Source of the DNA: Blepharisma stoltei
Lineage: Eukaryota > Ciliophora > Heterotrichea > Heterotrichida > Blepharismidae
Assembly: GCA_914767885.1 (NCBI GenBank)
Contig: CAJZBQ010000058.1
Span: 1,003,501 to 1,067,500 of the forward strand
Reading direction: 5' to 3'
Length of the DNA: 64,000 nucleotides
Shown here piece after piece: positions 1 to 11,075 of this stretch. Made by a program: the position numbers and the translations under genes. A model generated the notes under the pieces. That model was not told the origin of the DNA. It was given only the letters and a program-made list of their open reading frames with translations, and made no database searches. Every line of letters begins with the position of its first letter. Position 1 is the first letter of the stretch.

Positions 1-349
1 TGAAGCTTTATATAAGAAATAGGGATCTCTACAATTAAAAATCTTTTAAATTATGAAAATTATAGGTAATCACACTAAAATTATCCAAAATTTTATTTTT
101 GTTATTTTTTGCTAAAATAATTCAAATTTCTTTATAATTCCAGTTAATTAGCCTTATATTTTAAATCTAGACTTACGGATTTTAAATTAATAAAATTTTT
201 TAAAAATTAAACAATTGAGATCAGATCATAATGAAGGATTTCGGAAAAATGAAAATATCAGTAATAAATAGTAACTTATCCCTATTATAATCTAAAAAAT
301 AAGTATAAATTAGTTTTTATAGTAAAACATAAGCAAAAATAGTGTAGAT

Positions 350-1180
350 CTAATTAGTTTGGTGTTTACTGCTAGCTAGTCCTTTCCAAGCTGAGAAAAT
401 CATTCTCATCACCATATTTCCTGTAAACCCATTACTTCTAACTTTTGTTATATAATTTCTATGTTTTCTCAAAGAAGTCAAGCACGGCTCTTTGCTAGCT
501 TTTGGCTTTAAATTTTCATTTTTCTTACTCCCTCTCCGTGAGCGAGACTGGACTGAACCATTATGTCAGCCAAAGCTAGGCCGGTACTTTGGGCAATGAC
601 CGAGGAAGACTTAGGCTAGATTCTGCCATTTTTAATAAAACTCTCCCATAAGGGCGGGTCAGTGGGATCGGTTTTCTGGGCCTATTTCCCTCCCTCCCCT
701 CTCATGAACGAACAAAAAACATTGGAAAATCAGTATTTTTTCAGTAAAAAACTACGAGCAAAAAAATTTATTTTATATACAAATTTATAAAAAACTATTT
801 TTCATATTTTTGTTATAATTAATATTTTAAAACATAAATTTTGCAATTTAATTAATTTTTTACTTTCCAATTTTGCAAATTGAATTTTTTTAAATTTCGA
901 AGACAAATTTACTATAAAATTTATATATAAATTTTTTAAAAAAATTAACAAAGATATTTTTTATTCGGGGAAAGTTAAAATCTTCTCTGAACTTAAAGAA
1001 CAGTTTTTCAATATTTTTCTTTTTAAGATCGGGCTTCAAATCTACTGATCTTCTGAGATCTCTATGTGAGTATCTATCCGATTCTAATGGAATTAAGGTA
1101 GATCCTCCTCCAAATCTAGGGCTTTGAAGCACATAAGTTCCTCCTGAAAGCGTTCTATAATGTTTTTTATCATTAAAAAA
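350..1180 (-). CDS. hypothetical protein, split by a MITE
   Basis: Two open blocks on the minus strand (about 1180-978, and 524 down to a TAG at 350-352) join in frame when the MITE at 525-977 and one TTA copy are removed. The junction reads EDF-KKNENLKPK. The N-terminal block has LSGGTYVLQSPRFGGGS and the C-terminal block ends GLASSKHQTN. The protein is short, basic and of no family I recognise. The true start is unclear: no ATG lies in this frame just upstream, so a 5' exon or IES may be missing from my model. That the MITE hit a real gene is inferred from the exact frame restoration. Confidence 0.6.
525..977 (-). mobile_element. MITE copy 1 (CCGTGAGCGAACAAAA family), disrupted
   Basis: The left end reads ACTCCCTCTCCGTGAGCGAG after TTA, the right end GGGGAAAG before TTA. 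The AT-rich body from about 700 matches the other copies in reverse orientation. About 140 bp of GC-richer sequence (547-690) interrupts the left end; it contains GCCATTTTTAATAA, resembling the reversed 5' end of the retroinserts described below. The inner hairpin arm is degraded. Confidence 0.65.
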
Positions 1181-1186
1181 AGAATA

Positions 1187-1466
1187 TCATTATAGTTAGT
1201 TAGACTGAATAGGTCCATATGTATGGCACTATGTCAAATGACTGTGTATATTTGAAAGTGCAGCATTTCCTAGGGTAAAATTTGATCGAAGAATTTTTGA
1301 TAGTAGGACATTTGACCAAAAAAACCATTAAATTTCGGACAAATGGCACACTATTTAAAATTTTTCGACCAAATTTTCTTCAATGAAATGACGCTATTAA
1401 AAGTATACGATCATTGAACCTGCACCCCATATGTATATATGGGCCTAGTAGTCTAACTGACTATAG
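1187..1466. repeat. palindromic element with about 37-bp terminal inverted repeats
   Basis: The left arm (from 1187, AGTTAGACTGAATAGGTCCA) and the right arm (ending 1466, GGGCCTAGTAGTCTAACTGA) are imperfect inverted repeats. An inner pair, GTGCAG/CTGCAC, nests inside. It has no coding capacity and looks like a non-autonomous palindromic element in a gene-free stretch. Confidence 0.5.
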
Positions 1467-1678
1467 CTAGCACTGAGCCAAATTTTTTTGCTTTTCTGCA
1501 AAATTAATGGGAGTTTTTTTTTTTTATTTCACTTATAACTTAGAGCCTTCTTTTTCTTATTATGTAAGCTTTTATTTTGGAATGGGCTCTTATGATATAA
1601 CTTTATGAGAATAACCTGCCACTATTTTTTGGGACACTCTAATTCTACTTGTAGACTTAAAATCCCTTAGAGAGTAGC

Positions 1679-2349
1679 TTATGTGCGAAGCAAGTTAGAA
1701 TTAATATCAAGGGCTATATTAATATTAGTCCGCACTATCTCTTTTTTAAAAAATTGTTTTTGTGAATACGAATGTAAGTACCCTTTATTATTGTGTCTAT
1801 TATCTTCAAACTCAAATCCTGAAGTATCGCATAACAACGGTGTATTTCCTCTAGAATGCTTTTGTAATGTATACTCCATTCTTAAAGGCAATTGCCCTGA
1901 TTTATGTATTTCTTTATAAAAATAATTCCTAATTTATTGGAAAGCCTTATAATAATTACATTATATATTTCTTTACTAGAGCTGGCAATTTTAAGGAATA
2001 GGTTTCTAAGCGCTTCTGTTAAAGATAATCCATGATACGCAGCAATCGCTATATATTTCAAGCTTTGCTCGAAATTTTGATAAGTAAGCGAGCTACGGGA
2101 ATTCTGATATTGTGTAACACGGGTGACCACGCGCTTTATATCAAGCATTGATATAAGGTCCTAGGTTAAAATTACAGGAAAAATCTGCGTGTGCTTGCAA
2201 AATTTGCAAAACTCTGAAAAAGATATTTTGTTGTCCTGAGGGCTGTGCTGAGAAAAGATTGACTTTAAATTAGAACGATTCGCGACAAATAAAGCTTCCG
2301 GATCTGCAGAGTAAGAGGGGTCATGGATATTTGACTTGGAAAGATGCAT
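1679..2349 (-). CDS. p25-alpha/TPPP-like or EF-hand-like protein
   Basis: It starts at ATG 2349 (MHLSKSNIHDPSYS). A single in-frame TAG lies inside a perfect 15-nt intron (2161-2175, GTAATTTTAACCTAG); removal gives QIFP-DLISMLDIKR. The pattern SFSEFCKFCKHTQIFP, then LTYQNFEQSLKYIAIAAY, resembles p25-alpha (TPPP) proteins common in ciliated protists; that assignment is tentative. The frame ends at 1882, but an overlapping open frame (1891-1679, charged, MEYTLQKHSRGNTPLL) may be a further exon after an unresolved intron or IES. If so the protein ends at 1679. Confidence 0.5.
2161..2175 (-). other. 15-nt spliceosomal intron
   Basis: GTAATTTTAACCTAG on the minus strand: GT...AG ends, exactly 15 nt, contains the only stop in the frame, and removal keeps the frame. 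Confidence 0.85.
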
Positions 2350-2835
2350 TTTTATATTTTAGAAGTTGGAGTTTTACGAGCAAAGAAAAATAAACTAATT
2401 CCTCACTGAGGGAAAACTATTGAGAAAAAAATATTTTATATATATATTTTTTTAAAATAATAATATTTAGTCTATTGCTATTATATTAAATATCAATTAA
2501 TTTTAGACAGCTTACATTTTAAAATGTGCATTTTATTAATAGCTTAGATTTTATATTTAGAATCTCTCTCGTTCAAGGAGTGGATAAAGTAATTTTTAAA
2601 GGTTTATGGCTTCATTTTAATTCAATTTGATTATATGAAATAATGATTACTGAAAGGAAAACCATTAATGTTATTAGAATTCAGTAGCTTTGCTGCTTTA
2701 TTATTTTTCCTAATTTTATCATATTTTCCAACTAAAATATAAAAAATTCCTCTAAATTACAAAATCCTGCATCCTTTACAATATCCTATCAAAACTGAGG
2801 TTATTTAAATTTGAATATACTTACCTAATAATTTA

Positions 2836-5427
2836 ATGGCCTTAAGGGTTGATACTGAAAGAAGACTAGCTGAATTTTTCTCAACAGCCGCTAGCGGTGA
2901 GCTTGAAGTTGAAAACGCCCGCATCGCTCTCTCAGAGAACCGTGACTTTGATCCTTATTCAGCCTTTAAAGTCCTTGACCGGTTTTCCAATGGTTATCTC
3001 AACTACATAGACATCAAAACTTTCCTCGAGAACAATCGCATTTTTGTCTCTTCCCAAGAAATCGATATGCTTATCAGCCAATATGACTCAGACTCAGATG
3101 GACGCTTAGTTTTGAGTGATTTTCATCAACTTACCCTCCCTTCAACCAATCTAGTTATACGTGACATTGCCTTAAACCGCTCAGGTATTTTACGGTTATC
3201 GGTAGATGTCGAGTTTCTACTAGTCAGGCTTCTTGATAAAGAAATTAGTTTGCAAAGGAGACTAGAAGCAATCCGCAAGGACCTTGAGCTCTTTCCAGAA
3301 TTTTCTATTATCAAGGCATTCGACACAATTGACTACCCTTCATCAGGATTTGTAACAAGGGACAAAATTGCAGATTTTTTGAGGAAAAATCTGATAAGTG
3401 CTTTTAGTGATGATATTGATGCGATTTTGAGGAGATTTGATGTAGATAGTGATGAGAGACTGAGCTACAGCGAGTTTTCTGATGCAGTAAAAGCGACAAC
3501 ACTTACAAGCTATACGAGGTCACCAATTAGAGAGTCACCTTCTAGGTCTAGGAGACATTCATCACCGCTAAGAAGGTCTCAAAGCCCTACTATAGATATA
3601 AAAAGAAACAGGCAGAAATATTTGGCAATTTTTATTAATTTTGCATAAAATATGAGATTTTTCGACTATTTTTTTAGTAGTTTTTGCAGAAAAAAGGATA
3701 GAAGCCCAAATAGATCAATAGATTCTTCAAGATTTGACGCTTCTATTACCAGAAGTCCTGGAAGATCTCAGTTATTAACAAGCTCTAATGGCTTTGATAG
3801 GTCTTTAAGATCTCCTTCAGGAATTCCAGATTATTAGATTAGATTAATTAACTCTAGCGGGTCACGGAGGTTTATTTCAGCCTCTACCCAGCGCTGCCAG
3901 CTTCAAGCTCGCGCTCTATGCACCGGCTCTGTAGCTCACTCCATTTTTCAGTCGACGTCACCAAAAAATGGTGACGTCGCCATCTAACAGGGAGACTCAC
4001 CCAGGTACTCCTTGATCAGGGGTCTAACGACCCGGCGCCATCCTTTCCGAGGAGGGAGAAAAGTAGCCTCGCGGAGTCTCCTTCAGGTCCTCAAAGCTCC
4101 CCACATAAAGATCTTCCTCACTTCCCTTCTAGTCCTGAAGTTTGACTCCTGATACATCGGCTCTGGTCTTCTTGTCTTTGCGAGAGGTAAAAAAACCTTG
4201 TCGTGGTGTCCCGACCAAGGTAAAAAAAAAACCACCCTGGACACAATACCCAGGCCCCGTTTACTTCTTAGTCCCGTAGTCCCTGAGGGTACAGGAGAAG
4301 GACGGGTCGGGTGGCTCGCCATTTTAATTGTGTTGGGAATTCCAGAAGAATCAGAAATCGTAGGTGTTTTCAGGCAGCAAATTGATTTAGATAGAGATTT
4401 GGAATCTGCAAGAAGAGATTTAGCGCTATGCCCTGATTTCACGCTGATTGATGCTTTTAATTTGTTTGATTTGAATAATGTTGGCTATGTCACCCAGCTT
4501 GAGTTTGAAGATACTTTGAGATCACTTACTTCTCGGATTTATTTATTAAAGTATTTTTTTTAATAAAATTTTTTAAAAAAAAAAAAATAATTTTTTATTA
4601 TAGTGCATAAGAGATAGAGTTTATCCGATAAAAGATGAGGTCTCATTACTCTTTAAGCACTATTCTTATGTTGAGAGAAGACTGACATTTACCGATTTCT
4701 GCAAAATTGTTACCACTAAAGATCTAGAATATGCAAGACTTATTAATAACAGAATCCCACAAAACCTACCGAGATATGAACGACAAAGGACTTTCAGCCT
4801 AAGCACAGAAAACTTGTTATCAAGGGTCATGAAATTAAACTTGGAAAATGAAACTGTGGCTGAAAGCCTATCTCATTCTATTTAAAAGATCTTGCTCACT
4901 AATGAAGGAGGGTTTAATGTTTTTTGTGAAAAAAAAATTATTAAAAATGTAAAAATAATTTTTATTGCAAATATTTGAAATGAAAAAACTAATTTAATTT
5001 AAAATTAATTTTTAGGGATGCAGCTGTTAAAATAGCGAGAGATCTCGTTATTATAACCATTAAAAATATATCAAATTAAAATATATAAAAAATTTTGCTC
5101 GAAACTGGGTTAAATTTATTGAAAATAGTGTAATGGTTTGTTTGCTAATTAAAAGGGGTTGTAAGGCAAAAGCTAGAAAGAAGGCCTTTATTCAGTAAAA
5201 CTGATGCATTCCAATCTGTAGACAGGGATAGAAATGGCTATATCACGTTCAATGAATTTGAAAACTTGCTGCAGGATTATGGGATTTATGTGTCAAGAAA
5301 AGACGTGGAAAACTTGATGGAGAGATACGATAAAGATAAGGACGGAAGAGTGTCATATTCAGAGTTCTTGAATGAGGTTACTCCAAAATCTCCTAGAAAA
5401 TACTATTCTATTTTAATAATAGAATAG
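2836..5427 (+). CDS. multi-EF-hand protein with a serine-rich linker, interrupted by several IESs and a retroinsert
   Basis: The N-terminal block MALRVDTERRLAEFFSTAA carries EF-hand-type loops (DSDSDGRLVLSDF; DVDSDERLSYSEF), then an Arg/Ser-rich linker (SPIRESPSRSRRHSSPLRR). The frame then continues in pieces: RSPNRSIDSSRF, then after the retroinsert IPEESEIVGVF, then FNLFDLNNVGYVTQLEF, VSLLFKHYSYVERRLTFTDF, and a last EF-hand pair with DRDRNGYITFNEF and DKDKDGRVSYSEF, ending at a TAG at 5427. It is probably a ciliary or cortical Ca2+-binding protein of the large ciliate EF-hand families. Junctions at 3620-3690 and an in-frame TAA at 4882-4884 remain unexplained in my model; they may be another IES or a real lesion. 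Confidence 0.7.
3831..4335 (-). mobile_element. SINE/LINE-like retroinsert 1 with 11-bp target-site duplication
   Basis: It is flanked by GGAATTCCAGA at 3820-3830 and 4336-4346. It is much GC-richer than its surroundings. On the minus strand it begins TTAAAATGGCGAGCC and ends in a TTAATTAATCTAATCTAATAA tail. Removing it plus one duplication restores SPSGIPEESEIVG in the EF-hand gene. A 119-codon minus frame starts at the 5' ATGGC but has no similarity I recognise. Confidence 0.75.
4539..4608 (+). other. AT-rich IES in EF-hand gene
   Basis: Removal joins TCTCGGAT to AAGAGATAGAG and gives SRIRDRVYPIKDEV in frame, eliminating several stops. The insert is almost pure A/T. Confidence 0.65.
4917..5014 (+). 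other. AT-rich IES in EF-hand gene, TTTA repeats
   Basis: Bounded by TTTA on both sides. Removal of one copy gives NEGGFRDAAVKIARDL in frame. Confidence 0.6.
5050..5160 (+). other. AT-rich IES in EF-hand gene, GTT repeats
   Basis: Removal with one GTT retained gives ARDLVVRQKLERRPL, linking to the last EF-hand pair. It contains multiple stops. Confidence 0.6.
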
Positions 5428-5802
5428 ATAGATTATTAGAGATGAAGCACGCTTAAAATCGATAAGAAATTTTATTTAGGATGCTATTAATTTTCAAGCT
5501 TCAATAATAAGCAGCATAACTCCAGATAAAATAATTTAATTTTTAAAAATAATTATAAATATAACAGAATAATAATTTTTTCAGAATTTCTGGATATAGA
5601 TTAAGTTAATTACCCTAAATTTCTCTAAATAAATCTCGTCATATTATGAATTTGTCAATGATTTTATAAATCAAATATTTAAAAATCTTTTCATATTCCA
5701 ATACTCCTGGTGTTTATTTATATTCCTTTATCTACTTACTTCTAATCATCTCCACAGCAGTTTCATCCCTTTCTGTTCAAATTTCCATATTTTGTCTAAA
5801 AT

Positions 5803-6066
5803 ATGATTCACATAACTCAAGAAAGGCAACAAGAAGCCAAGCTAAAATTTATTACTGATAAAGAAGAAGAGTTAAAATCAATGCTGGAAAACACAAGAAA
5901 CATATATAATCAGCATATTGATAAACTAAGAATTCCATCAGAAATAAAGGAAAAATATTTCAGGAAAAAGTCTGACATAAACCCTCCTGATCTTGAGCTG
6001 GTTTTTGACCCTGAAATAGGGGGTGGGATAATAAGAGAATCCCAAAATGTGCCCAGATTCTTTTAA
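5803..6066 (+). CDS. hypothetical 87-aa coiled-coil protein
   Basis: Uninterrupted frame from ATG to TAA. The charged, helical N-half (ITQERQQEAKLKFITDKEEE) suggests a short coiled coil; the tail is FDPEIGGGIIRESQNVPRFF. No family recognised. It stands alone between the EF-hand gene (ends 5427) and the convergent PHD gene (ends 6234). The preceding 375 bp are AT-rich with nothing identifiable. Confidence 0.55.
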   Translation: MIHITQERQQEAKLKFITDKEEELKSMLENTRNIYNQHIDKLRIPSEIKEKYFRKKSDINPPDLELVFDPEIGGGIIRESQNVPRFF

Positions 6067-6233
6067 TTTAATTAATAATATACACATTAAATAGCCTTAC
6101 TGCCCTTATTATTTATAGTCTTAATCTATTCAAGGTAAATCATATATTAATTAAGCTGTCTTCCTATTAAACAACAGATTATTTTTATCGAAAATTTAAT
6201 GCCGTGTAAATCAGTAACCTAAAATTATCAATC

Positions 6234-8667
6234 TTAATCAAGCCTATCTTCGCTCAAATGCACCCGCTTTGGGTTACAATTTGGACAATAAAACACCTCA
6301 GGAACTTGCATATATTTAAATTTCATACATTCATAGTGAAACCAGTCATTGCATTGCTCGCATTCCACCATGCCTGTATATCATTGTCTTTTTTCGAATT
6401 CTTCCTCAGTCTCAGTAGCTCTTTTATATGTTTTTTCCACAAAAGGCTTCTTACAAATACAATAAGTTTCCTCAGTAATTAGGTCTTCGAGGATAGGGGC
6501 TTCAATTATAGACTGGACGAATTTTAATTCTTTTTTGGCTTTTTCTTTTTCTCTTTCTAGTCTTAAGATGATTTTCTTTTGTTTTTTGATTTTTCCTTTG
6601 GGTACGTAGACGGTTGGCTGGAGATTTAAAATTGCAAGCTCTTTTTTAATTATGGGCGCGATGAGGGCTTTATAAAATGTGTAGCATTCTAATGGTTTTC
6701 GGCCTGAAACTGTGATATTATATTTTAAAATAGCCTGAGGGTCAAGTGTATTATATATAAGTGGTCTTTTTATATCAACAAAGCTTCGTAAAGCATTTGA
6801 TGAATTTTTTGATTTGACTATAAATGCAAAGTTATTATTTTCGTGTTTCAAAAGATAATCAAGCTTATCTTCCATGGCTTTTATTAACTGGAATTTTTCT
6901 AAGCTTGAAAATGGCCTATCCTCTTTTCTCTGTTTTTTTGGCTTCGGCGGGGTATTTTTTGTATTTTTTTTCTTTTTTGACACTTTTTCTAATATTTTTG
7001 CAAAACTGATGATATCAAGGACACTTTTTTTTTCTCTGTTTTCTAAGACCCTCCTAAGCTTTAAGGGCTTATGCATTGTACAATATAAGCTAACTTCATC
7101 ATATCCAGACTTATCCCGAGTATTTGTAAATAAATCTTTAGCGCATTCAGGGTGAAATGCAGCTTGGCATCTACCATGCTGGCATTGTAAACAGGCCCCT
7201 TCTTTGCTTCCACATTTTTGGCATCTTAGGCTGAATCTTTTCATGTCAATTTTTGTTAAATCGATTCCTGTGACATTTATTTTATCGGTAATTGTAGCAG
7301 ATTCTATATGTAAAGCGCAGAAAACGTGGACTCATACTTTTTCAGGGTTTCCTTTGTATTCGTAATTGGGGAAGGTTAAGTCTTTTGAAGTTTCGTGGAT
7401 CGTTAATTTTAAGGCTCCACCAACTACTGAGCATAAGGCGCATTTTAAATTATGCCTTTCATCAAGGCTATTAGTTTTTTCGCAGGCTTGGCAGTATCAA
7501 TCATGATCAGGGACTGTAGGAATTCCATAACATTTCATATGAGCACCCATCTCACATTTGGAACAAATTACAATTAAATCATCATCTTCATAGTCGCCAT
7601 CTCCACAAACCCCACACACTCAATCTTCTTCACATTTTGGAGGGCCTCGAAGCCCACTTTGTCGCTTCTCAGATAAAGAAAAATCAGTTTCTCCTCTTCC
7701 TTTGCTTTCAAAATATTTTAAATATTCTTCGTAGTGTCCTCTTCAGCTTAATTTTTTAATTTCGCCTAAAATTAGATCATCTTCTTTATTGTGTGTGATT
7801 TTTTTCATATTTATTTCAGGTATTTCTAACGTATTTTTATTTATTTCAGGCTTAATAATCTCATTGAATATGTTTTCATTGTAGGCAGCTTGTTCTTCGA
7901 GTTTTTTGTTATACTTTTCAATTAAAAAATCAACGTCCCCATTTGAAAACCCAAGATCTTCCTTTTTTTCTTTAACACAAAAGTTAGGTAGATTTGTTAT
8001 TGTATAAGTACTTGGGAAATATTGGACGTTAATTATGTATCACAGAATTTGTCCTGTATATACACTTTGAGATTTAAAATCATCAATTGTTTCTTTAATA
8101 ACTTTTACTGATTCAGGATCTTGGCTTGCTTTGTGACAAGCTTGTCTAGTTTGCCATAATCGTTGGTATTCTCTCTTTTTTCGGCCATTTGGAAGATGAA
8201 TGTCGTTTTTTAAAAAATAAAAAAATAGTATCCCTTTTAGTACAAATAATTCAAAATACTGCCAATTTATTAGAAAATATTTATTCTGCATGACAAATAT
8301 TATAAAAAATTCAATAAAAATGTACTTATAAATGAATGTCACATTTAGGGTCTTCTAAGTTAAATGAATGATGAAGTGTTCAGCTCATGCATCACGGATG
8401 AACAACCCTTGAGCACCCATAAGATCTGCAATGCAAAGTCATCCCAGATAGCCCACAAATTATACAAGCTCTATTTTCTCTGCAAGAAGAATGGGCCAAA
8501 GATCCACTTGGAAGCTTAATTAATGGATTTGTCCCCTTTTCACAAAAGATGCAGACTTGCCGAGAACTTTGGTTTTCACAGTGGAGCTTAATTGGCTCGT
8601 CAGCTGGAGTGTCACTAGATTCCTCATAAAGAGTTGCCGCGCTATACAACATTATAAAATCCCCCAT
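6234..8667 (-). CDS. multi-PHD-finger chromatin protein (JADE/BRPF-like arrangement)
   Basis: Read with UGA=Trp and one IES removed, this is one long gene. In order it has an N-terminal extended PHD (CIFCEKG, RACIICG, HCRSYGCSRVVHPWCM), a canonical PHD (WVCGVCGDGDYEDDDLIVICS through WYCQACE), an extended PHD (LKCALCSVVGG, CQKCGSKEGACLQC, FHPECA), a lysine-rich linker, and a C-terminal PHD (YCICKKPF ... ECEQCNDWFHYECMKF ... FYCPNC). It ends in TAA at 6234-6236. PHD/ePHD tandems read histone H3 tails in Jade/BRPF/MLL-type proteins, so a nuclear histone-reader role is likely. The 5' end is uncertain: open sequence in another frame (8670-8850, FSIVAWANPNFDQF) may be an upstream exon. Confidence 0.75.
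8205..8340 (-). other. IES with 9-bp non-TA direct repeat
   Basis: ATGAATGTC occurs at 8196-8204 and 8332-8340. Removing the intervening sequence with one copy restores LEDPKCDIHLPNGRKKREY in the PHD gene. The insert is AT-rich with many stops. Confidence 0.8.
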
Positions 8668-9070
8668 ATGAACTGATCAAAATTTGGATTGGCTCAGGCA
8701 ACAATGGAAAAGGATCTATTTAGAGATAAAGACTTATCGTGCTTTACTGTGAATTTACTTATGAATATAAAGAGATTTTTAATGGGAAATTTTATATGAA
8801 ATTTTATATCAGAATTAAAGAAATTAGAAAATTATTTTGAAAAATCGAAAAGTTTTGGAAAATAAAGATACACTGAAGCTCTCATATTAAATTGGATAAA
8901 GAGATAGAGTTTACCTAATAAAGTAGGAAACAAAGTTAATTTGAAAAAAATTAGAGATAATGCTATTTTCTATGTAAAATTTTAAGATCATAATTATGAT
9001 TTACCTGATCTGTTTAAAGCTTGAAAAGGATATTTACTGATTAACTCAGCCTTTATTATATTAAAATTCT

Positions 9071-9972
9071 GCTATTTTATTTTATAAAACTCTTTGAAAT
9101 GCTCAAGCCATTCTTCAGAAATTTCAGGGATAGTGTCGTCTAATTTTGCAAGTTTCGCTGCTTTTTCTTTAATTGCTTTAGTTTTGTTTTGAATGCTGTC
9201 TCTATGCAAATTATATCAGCCATTTAAGGACTCATCAATATCTCTAAAGAATTTATTGCTTTGTCCTTTTTTGTTTGCCATATATAGGTGTTCTACATGT
9301 GATGCTTGGAACAATTCTTTTTTAATTTTGTCCCTTCATCTCATTAAGTTTACTGCAGGAATAGAAAGCTCTCTGGCTGCTTCTGATTGGTTTTGATGCC
9401 TTACAAATTCTCTTACAGCTTGGATTTTCTGAGCTGTGGTGTATTTGCTAACAATTCTCTTTTCTTCTTTTTTCTTCTGAATTTTCCTTGGTTTTGGGGT
9501 AAATTCTTCGCCCTCTAAATGCTTATCTTTAGTTTGGGTGCGGATTTCTTTGTATTCTTTGAATGAGTTTGGGTTAATTTGTGCATTAAAATCGACCATC
9601 TCTAAAGAATCCTTGTCAACAATTGAGATATAATCCCTTATAAGGGATTTAATGGTATCTTCACTAATGCCCCAATATCGGCTGGCTCCTTTTGAGCCTT
9701 TTCTTATACATGTTTCAATTATCATTTCTCTTGCTTTTTCAAATAGTGGGAGATCTTCAAATTGCAAGGTGCTGATCCATCGCTCAACTTCATCAGGCGA
9801 AACTAAAAACTTGTCACAAGCTTTAGGTATATTCATAATTCCCATATATATAAAAAATATTAAAAAAAATAAATTTTTATTGCAAATTTAATACAAAAAA
9901 TATACCATTGATGACGGCATATCTCGCAATTTGGCTTTGTTTTTTTGAAGTTGAATGAGGCTCGTCACTCAT
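9071..9972 (-). CDS. double helix-turn-helix DNA-binding protein (Psq/CENP-B-like, possibly transposon-derived)
   Basis: It starts at ATG 9972 (MSDEPHSTSKKQSQIARYAV), joins across an IES at 9843-9906 (INGIMNIPKACD), and reads through two TGA codons (NLMRWRDKIK; LNGWYNLHRD) to TAG at 9071. Two helix-turn-helix-like stretches are visible: ASRYWGISEDTIKSLIRDY, and TAQKIQAVREFVRHQNQSEA followed by ARELSIPAVNLMRW. No DDE catalytic domain follows, so it is either a domesticated DNA-binding half of a transposase or an ordinary regulator. About 277 aa. Confidence 0.65.
9843..9906 (-). other. AT-rich 64-bp IES
   Basis: Lies between CATAATTCC and ATTGATG on the plus strand. Removal restores RYAVINGIMNIPKACD. 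Outer bases include TATA-type repeats. Confidence 0.7.
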
Positions 9973-10057
9973 TTTTAGTGATTTATTATAAGGCAATCCT
10001 ATAAATATCAGCCTTTATCATAAATTTTAATTGAGCTAAAAATTCTATTATGCTGAT

Positions 10058-11020
10058 TTAATGCTTGGCTTTTTTAAATAATTTTCTTACCTTGGTAATT
10101 TTTTCGCCTTTGTGTGGTTTATTTTTGCTGATTTTTGTCCTTTGTGCCAAATAGTTGACTTTTACTTCATTTCCATCAAGTTTTCTCCCATCTAATTCAA
10201 CGGCTTCATCTGTGGCTTTTACTTGGTAAAACTCCACAAAGGCAAATCCTTTTCTATTTCCTTCTGTGTCCAAAGGAATTTGTATGTCTTTTACGTCACC
10301 ACAGTCCTTGAAAAAGTTTTTTATTGACTCTTCAGTGGTTTTATTAGAAATATTTCCAAGGTAAACTGAAGCTTTTTTGCTGATGGGCTTTTTAGGAATA
10401 TTTGATAATCCTTGGGACATGCTGATTCTTATGGGTCTTCCGAGAAGATTTTGACCACTTTTTTTAATGGCTTCTTTGCATTCTTCAAGAGTCTCGAATT
10501 TTACGATTGCAACACCTTTGGTTGGGATACTGATTTTTTTGATTTTTCCACAGGTGGATAAAAAATCACTGATATCATTTGGCTTTGCTTCAAAAGAAAG
10601 ACCTCCAATGACAATGTCTGGATCTTCAACTTTTTTTGGCGGGGCTGGCTTTTTGGTGGCATCTGGCTTATTTTTCTTTTTAGGAGGCTCAGCTTCGTTT
10701 TTGGATTTTCTCTTTTTTGGGAGCTCAACTTCTGGCTCTATTTTTGCTTTGGTTTTTGGAGAGTTTTTTGCTTTTTTCTTTGTATCAACTTCTTGCTCAG
10801 GCTCTTTTTTGTCTTCCTCTATAGGTTCTTTTAATTTTTTCTGATTTCTAAGTGATCTGGATTTAGGCTTTTCTATTGTTTCTTCTTTCTCTATATTTTT
10901 AGATTCCACTACTTCACTCTTTTCTTCTTTTTTGAGTGGTTCTTTATCTTTTTTGTGTAATTTCCTTTCTTTAACTTCTGATTTCCCAGCAACTTTTTTG
11001 CTTCTTTCTTTGTCTTTCAT
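10058..11020 (-). CDS. nucleolin/Nsr1-like protein with two RRMs
   Basis: 320 aa, uninterrupted. The N-terminal 130 residues are a Lys/Glu-rich low-complexity tail (KKDKEPLKKEEKSEVVES), followed by RRM1 (VIGGLSFEA ... GVAIVKFETLEECKEA) and RRM2 (SVYLGNISNKTTEE ... RKGFAFVEFYQVKATDEA), then a basic tail. Acidic/basic tail plus paired RRMs is the nucleolin/Nsr1 plan, so a role in pre-rRNA processing in the nucleolus is likely. It is one of the few genes here without an IES. Confidence 0.8.
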   Translation of the reverse strand: MKDKERSKKVAGKSEVKERKLHKKDKEPLKKEEKSEVVESKNIEKEETIEKPKSRSLRNQKKLKEPIEEDKKEPEQEVDTKKKAKNSPKTKAKIEPEVELPKKRKSKNEAEPPKKKNKPDATKKPAPPKKVEDPDIVIGGLSFEAKPNDISDFLSTCGKIKKISIPTKGVAIVKFETLEECKEAIKKSGQNLLGRPIRISMSQGLSNIPKKPISKKASVYLGNISNKTTEESIKNFFKDCGDVKDIQIPLDTEGNRKGFAFVEFYQVKATDEAVELDGRKLDGNEVKVNYLAQRTKISKNKPHKGEKITKVRKLFKKAKH

Positions 11021-11075
11021 TTTTATTATTAAAGTCCCTTAAGAAATTAAGATAATTAATTATACAATATTGAAT

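Noticed and set aside
6824-7155. Hydrophobic plus-strand frames within the PHD gene
   Set aside because: Antisense of Lys-rich linker; mimics transmembrane segments.
10467-10844. Long plus-strand frame opposite the RRM gene
   Set aside because: Antisense of the Lys/Glu-rich tail; gives Phe/Ser-rich nonsense and has no independent support.
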